Shown here in pieces: positions 59,885-64,000 of a DNA stretch of 64,000 bases (the first letter of the stretch is position 1; each line of letters begins with the position of its first letter). Source of the DNA: Mixia osmundae IAM 14324 (taxonomy: Eukaryota; Basidiomycota; Mixiomycetes; Mixiales; Mixiaceae). Made by a program: the position numbers and the translations under genes. The notes beneath the pieces are model-generated. The model searched no databases. It was not told where the DNA came from and saw only the letters and a list, made by a program, of their open reading frames with translations. Location of the stretch: NCBI RefSeq assembly GCF_000708205.1, contig NW_014575551.1:62001-126000 (forward strand), read 5' to 3'.

Positions 59885-60201
59885 GACCGTCTCGTTCAAG
59901 TCTGGGCGAGCATCATCTCACTGCCGGGAGGTCACGGGCGAGCCCATGTGCCGGGCGGGCACGCGTCGAGGGCAGGCATGATCAGTGATCACCGTGATCG
60001 ATGACAAGCGTGTGCGAGTGCAGGCAGTGCTCGACGAGTATGTTTCTGAGGAGGGGAATGCCATCGTGGTCATTGAAAGTCGAAAGGCCAGGTAGCAAAG
60101 GCCGTTCGTCGTCGTAGCCGTAGGCTTGCAAGCGCGACGCGTAGAATCGTTGCTCGACTCGTCGACTCGCTAGCCGCTGCTGGCACGACGCTAGATTGGT
60201 C
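59885..60201. other. Divergent intergenic region upstream of PHO85
   Basis: 317 bases between the lyase and PHO85 start codons. Near 59980-60002 there is a TGATCA/TGATCAC cluster with partial dyad symmetry (GATCAGTGATCACCGTGATC). No coding signal. Confidence 0.35.
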
Positions 60202-61302
60202 ATGAAGTGCGTGGTGTGCTGCTTGTCGGACTGATCATCGACTGATGGAGTGACCTGGCAGCTATGTCCAGCTCGAGAAGCTCGGCGAGGTGCACAGCGC
60301 TCGAATGTTGACTCGCGTTCGACGCTGATGCGTTTGCGTCACTGCAGGGTACCTATGCGACCGTACACAAGGGCAAGAGCCGCACGACGAACGAGATTGT
60401 CGCCTTGAAAGAGATGTGAGCGAGACAGGCCAGGCTCGCTCGCTGGCAGTCTGGCTGACGGACAAGCATAGCCATCTTGATGCAGAGGACGGCACGCCTT
60501 CGACGGCCATCCGAGAGATCTCGCTCATGAAGGAGCTCAAGCATCCCAACATCGTCCAGCTCTACGATGTCTATCACACAGAATCAAAACTCATGCTCGT
60601 CTTTGAGTTCATGGACCTCGACCTCAAGAAGTACATGGACTCCCAGGGCGACAGAGGCGCGCTCGAGCCAGGCGTCGTGCGCTCCTTCATGTACCAGCTC
60701 CTGAAAGGCACAGCCTTCTGTCACGAAAACCGGGTGCTCCATCGGGACCTCAAGCCACAGAACCTGCTCATCAACAAGCGCGGCGAGCTCAAGTTGGCCG
60801 ACTTTGGTCTCGCCAGAGCGTTCGGCATTCCCGTCAACACCTTTTCCAACGAGGTCGTCACGCTCTGGTACCGCGCCCCGGATGTGCTCATGGGTAGCAG
60901 GACCTACTCGACCTCTATTGATGTCTGGAGCGCGGGCTGTATCATGGCCGAAATGATATCTGGCGTGCCTCTCTTCAGAGGCCGTGACAACAACGATCAG
61001 CTCAACCAGATCCTGCGCATCGTCGGCACGCCGGATGAAGCGACACTGATGCGCATTGCTAACGAATCTGTATGTCTCCGCGCGCAAGTCGTGCCATTAC
61101 GGGCAGCTAATGAGCAATTTTTCAGCCTGAGATCCAGATGCGTCCGTTCCCGAGAACGCCAAAGATACCCTTTGCTCAGCTATATCCCAAGGCCCACCCT
61201 CTGGCGATCGATCTATTAGAAAAGTTGCTCGTCTTTGACCCATCGCGCAGGCTGTCGTGCGAAGAAGCGTTGCGCCATCCGTACTTTCTGCCACCCAGCT
61301 AG
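60202..61302 (+). CDS. PHO85: Cyclin-dependent kinase Pho85 (Cdk5-like)
   Basis: Pho85 with Pcl/Pho80 cyclins controls phosphate, nutrient and cell-cycle responses. Five exons (introns 55, 58, 56 and 56 nt) give 291 residues in an exact frame. The first coding exon is only 5 nt (ATG AA), then [30 protein letters not shown] (catalytic Lys in ALKEI), the cyclin-binding PSTAIRE helix in [68 protein letters not shown], and [20 protein letters not shown] near the end. The [10 protein letters not shown] and Asn-Thr-Phe-Ser activation loop are Pho85/Cdk5-specific. The stop is 83 bp from LSC1's. Confidence 0.92.
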
Positions 61303-61385
61303 CCGCTTGCGCGACCCATCAGGGAAGGCACAGGTGGCCCATTCGTTGTCATTTGTACCTATGCAATTTCTACACGAGAGCTCGT

Positions 61386-62774
61386 CTATGCCAGTCCTGC
61401 ATCCTTCATGGCTTTGAGCATGATGCTTCCCAGCTTGGCAGGACTGTCCGAGACAAAGGCGCCTGCAGCCTCGAGCGCCTTTACTTTGTCGTCTGCACCG
61501 CCTTTGCCACCGCTGATGATCGCACCAGCATGGCCCATTCTTCGACCGGGCGGCGCCGTCCTCTGCCGAGCTAGTGGTCAGCAAGAGCACGAGCCAGAGA
61601 AAGTCCAACCTACGCCAGCAATGAAGGCGACGACGGGCTTGGGTACGCTTCGGGACTTGTTGAATTCTTCGAGGTAAGCAGCCGCCTCCTCTTCCATCGT
61701 ACCCCCAATCTCGCCGATGAGCACAATACCCTTTGTATTCTCATCTTCCATAAAGGCCTTCAAAACGTCGATGTGCTGTCATGCCGATAAGCTTGCGCAT
61801 AGCAGACATTGGGCTGGCTCACCTGGGTGCCTGGGAAAGGATCGCCTCCGATGCCAACGCAGAGTGTCTGGCCGAGTCCCACCTTTGTTGTCTGGTCAAC
61901 AGCTTCGTAGGTGAGCGTGCCCGACCGCGAGACGACGCCGATACAGCCCGGGCTGAAGATATTGGCAGGCATGATGCCAATCTGATCGAGTCAGCATCAG
62001 CCTGGGCGCGACACTCTTTGCCCTCGGCAATACACAAACCTTGCAGCCTCCGCCGGAAGCAGGCGCCATGATACCGGGACAGTTGGGACCGATCATGCGG
62101 GACTTTGTCTGGCTACGGAGGACTTGAGCAATTCGAACTTCGTCTTGCTGTGGGATGCCCTCGGTGATGGTGACAATGAGAGGGATCTCATTTTCGATGG
62201 CGTCGATGACCGCGTCCGCTGCGAACGGAGGCGGAACGTAGAGTACTGTTGCGTCCGGCTTGCCTTCTCTGACGGCCTGTCTTGTCCACACAGCTCAGCC
62301 CGAGCGCATGAAGAGGAGCCAAGCGCAAGCAGCGCGACGAACATCCTTGACGCTGCCCCATACGGGCAGACCGAGATGCTCCTGGCCTGCTTTCTTGGGC
62401 GATACACCTCCGATGAGCTTGGTGCCATAGTCGAGCGCCTCCTTGCAGTGGAACGTCGCCTGTCACGCCTCACTGTCAGCGACGGGCGCGGTACGTTCGT
62501 GTCTGGCAAAGCCACTGACCGTCTTGCCCGTGAAGCCTTGGCAGAGCACCTTTGTGTCCTTGTGGATGCGGATGTTGGCAATCGTCTGTTCGTACCTGAG
62601 GACAGCGAAGACCATGAGCTCCTTGCTGGTGGAGAGGCAACTCGAGGCGCGGGGCGGGCTCGAGCTGCCTTGCCAGCTCTGCAGGCTTGCTTACAGGGAC
62701 GACGAGGCTCGGGAGGTACTGGCAAACGTGCGCACGCCGCTCCGAGCGACGGCTGTCCTGCCTAGGCTGAGCAT
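61386..62774 (-). CDS. LSC1: Mitochondrial succinyl-CoA ligase alpha subunit
   Basis: This TCA-cycle enzyme makes succinate and ATP/GTP from succinyl-CoA in the mitochondrial matrix. At least six short exons are seen. A presequence ([20 protein letters not shown]) leads to [20 protein letters not shown], then [94 protein letters not shown] and [20 protein letters not shown]. The C-terminus is [19 protein letters not shown], which contains the GHAGAI phosphohistidine site, ending [10 protein letters not shown]. All family landmarks are intact. Confidence 0.92.
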
Positions 62775-62894
62775 CCTAGCCGCTGAAACGTTGGCAGTGG
62801 ACCGAAGCGTGGAGCTTTGCGCCTGCGCAACTTGCTCGCGACCGTCGACGTCAGTCCAATTTTGCTGATTCGCCCCTTTTCGAGACCGTGCAAC

Positions 62895-64000
62895 ATGGTG
62901 AGCGCTGTCCCTGCTCGCAGTCGGCACTCTGACTGATGAGGACGGCTGACCCTTGCAGAAGGTACGAGTCATCCAGCGCTCGCTCGACGATCACATGCCG
63001 GCAACATTGGGCGCACCTCCGCCGACAAAACGCAACCTTGATCCATCTCAGCATCCCTTTGGCAGGCAGAGGGAGTACCAGCGAGCACTCACTGCAGCCA
63101 AGATGGACAGGATGTTCGCCAAACCGTTTGTCGCTTCACTAGAAGCCCACGCAGAGGGTGTCTACTCTCTCGCTCGCGATCCAGAAAGACTGGGCGTCAT
63201 GGCAAGCGGCGGCGCAGAGGGTGAGATCAAGCTTTGGTCGCTCCCAACACAGTCTTCTCTTCTCACGGTCAAGAACGCCCACAAGGGAATCGTCAGAGGC
63301 ATCTCCTTCTGTCCGCCTGCACACGGCGCATCGCGTCGTCAGTTGCCGACTGCTTCCACCTCGCACGACGATCCAGACGGAGCGCAAGACGACGCGAACG
63401 AAGACGCCGCCGATGATGACGATCGCATGCTGGCTCGTCTTCACGGTCTGCCAGACACAGATGACGGCTCCCACGTTCGCGGCGAGAGCAAATTTCTGAC
63501 CTGCAGCGTCGACAAGACAGTCAAGCTCTGGTCTTCGGCTGGCCAGCACAACAGCAGCGACTCGCCACCTCGGCCATTGCAAGTCTACTCCGGCACACAC
63601 GGCTTCAACGGTGTCGACCATCATCGTCGAGAGGCCATGTTCGCTACTGCATCGGATCGCGTGCTCATTTGGGATCAATCAAAGACGACTCCCATCACCA
63701 CGCTCTCATTCGCGAACAACTTGTCTGCTAGATCGGCAAACAAACGTGACGAGGGTTATGCAGCGGGCGAGCATCTGACGAGCGTCAAGTTCCATCCCTC
63801 CGAGACCTCTGTTCTCGCCTCGACGGGCAGTGATCGCTCTTTGACATTGTATGATCTCCGTAGTGGCACCGCGACCGGACAGACTATCATGCGCATGCGT
63901 GCCAATGGTCTCTCGTTCAATCCTTTGCAGGCCTCTGTACTACTCATCGCCTCTGAGGATCACAATCTGTATACCTACGATATTCGCAACATGTCTAGCG
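62895..64000 (+). CDS. SOF1: Sof1/DCAF13 WD40 protein of the small-subunit processome, partial at the window end
   Basis: Sof1 is a U3 snoRNP-associated WD40 protein needed for 18S rRNA maturation in the nucleolus. The start codon forms a 3-nt exon of its own (ATG at 62895-62897), followed by an intron (62898-62958, GTGAGC to TTGCAG), then KVRVIQRSLDDHM. WD repeats follow: PFVASLEAHAEGVYSLARDP, VMASGGAEGEIKLWSLPTQ, KFLTCSVDKTVKLWSSAGQ, AMFATASDRVLIWDQSKTT, ETSVLASTGSDRSLTLYDLR and SEDHNLYTYDIRNM. An acidic insertion (DDANEDAADDDDRM) sits in the second blade. The frame is open at 64000. The gene is divergent with LSC1, 120 bp apart. Confidence 0.9.

Overview
This is a compact, GC-rich fungal nuclear window. 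Genes carry several very short introns (about 40-65 nt) with CTGAC/CTGAT-like branch sites close to the 3' splice site. Together with the protein complement (AROM pentafunctional enzyme, Bck1-type MAPKKK, Pho85, Esa1, WD40-fused inositol 5-phosphatase), this points to a small-genome basidiomycete, perhaps a yeast-like Pucciniomycotina. That placement is inference. I see about 35 well-supported protein-coding genes plus a few doubtful ones, and no rRNA, tRNA, CRISPR array, intact transposon or viral relic. All products come from reading the sequence; no database search was run.

Layout. 1-9.3 kb: P4-ATPase flippase (partial, -), alpha/beta hydrolase (+), COMPASS subunit SWD1 (-), WD40 plus inositol 5-phosphatase (+), mitochondrial dicarboxylate carrier (-). 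9.3-16.9 kb: mitoribosomal uL11 (+), an unrecognised seven-TM protein (-), MDR-type NADPH reductase (+), ATP synthase subunit d (-), MOG1 (+), PQ-loop transporter (-). 17-27.5 kb: hypothetical acidic protein (+), EDEM-like mannosidase (+), APRT (-), tiny spliced ORF (+), SLC41/MgtE-type transporter (-), ESA1 (-), small membrane protein (+), SOD-fold mitoribosomal protein (-). 27.6-38.4 kb: ARO1 (+), NDC1 (-), TRM9 (+), SRP receptor beta (-), dynactin p24-like (+), MED6 (-). 38.4-40.1 kb: the only gene-poor stretch, with an E-box array and an inverted repeat. 40.1-64 kb: COX17 (+), inositol polyphosphate kinase (-), PCC1 (-), TFB2 (+), THO2 (-), BCK1 (+), membrane-anchored thioredoxin (-), Q-rich protein (+), type II membrane protein with a PL14-like lyase domain (-), PHO85 (+), succinyl-CoA ligase alpha (-), SOF1 (+, partial).

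The strongest large-scale signal is organisation. Strands alternate almost perfectly (31 of 34 neighbouring pairs among the confident genes), so most genes share a short divergent promoter on one side and nearly touching 3' ends on the other. Two convergent pairs overlap in their stop codons. One same-strand pair (PCC1 and the inositol phosphate kinase) overlaps in coding sequence.

The genes are mostly housekeeping: transcription and chromatin (SWD1, ESA1, MED6, TFB2, THO2), mitochondria (DIC1, uL11m, ATP7, SOD-fold mitoribosomal protein, COX17, LSC1), signalling (BCK1, PHO85, inositol phosphate enzymes) and ER/secretory functions (EDEM, SRP receptor beta). I found no convincing undescribed multi-gene system. 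The most novel single genes are the seven-TM protein, the membrane-anchored lyase and the tail-anchored thioredoxin. Splicing oddities (three GC-AG intron candidates, start codons isolated in 3- or 5-nt exons, frequent GTC donors) are the most unusual molecular features.
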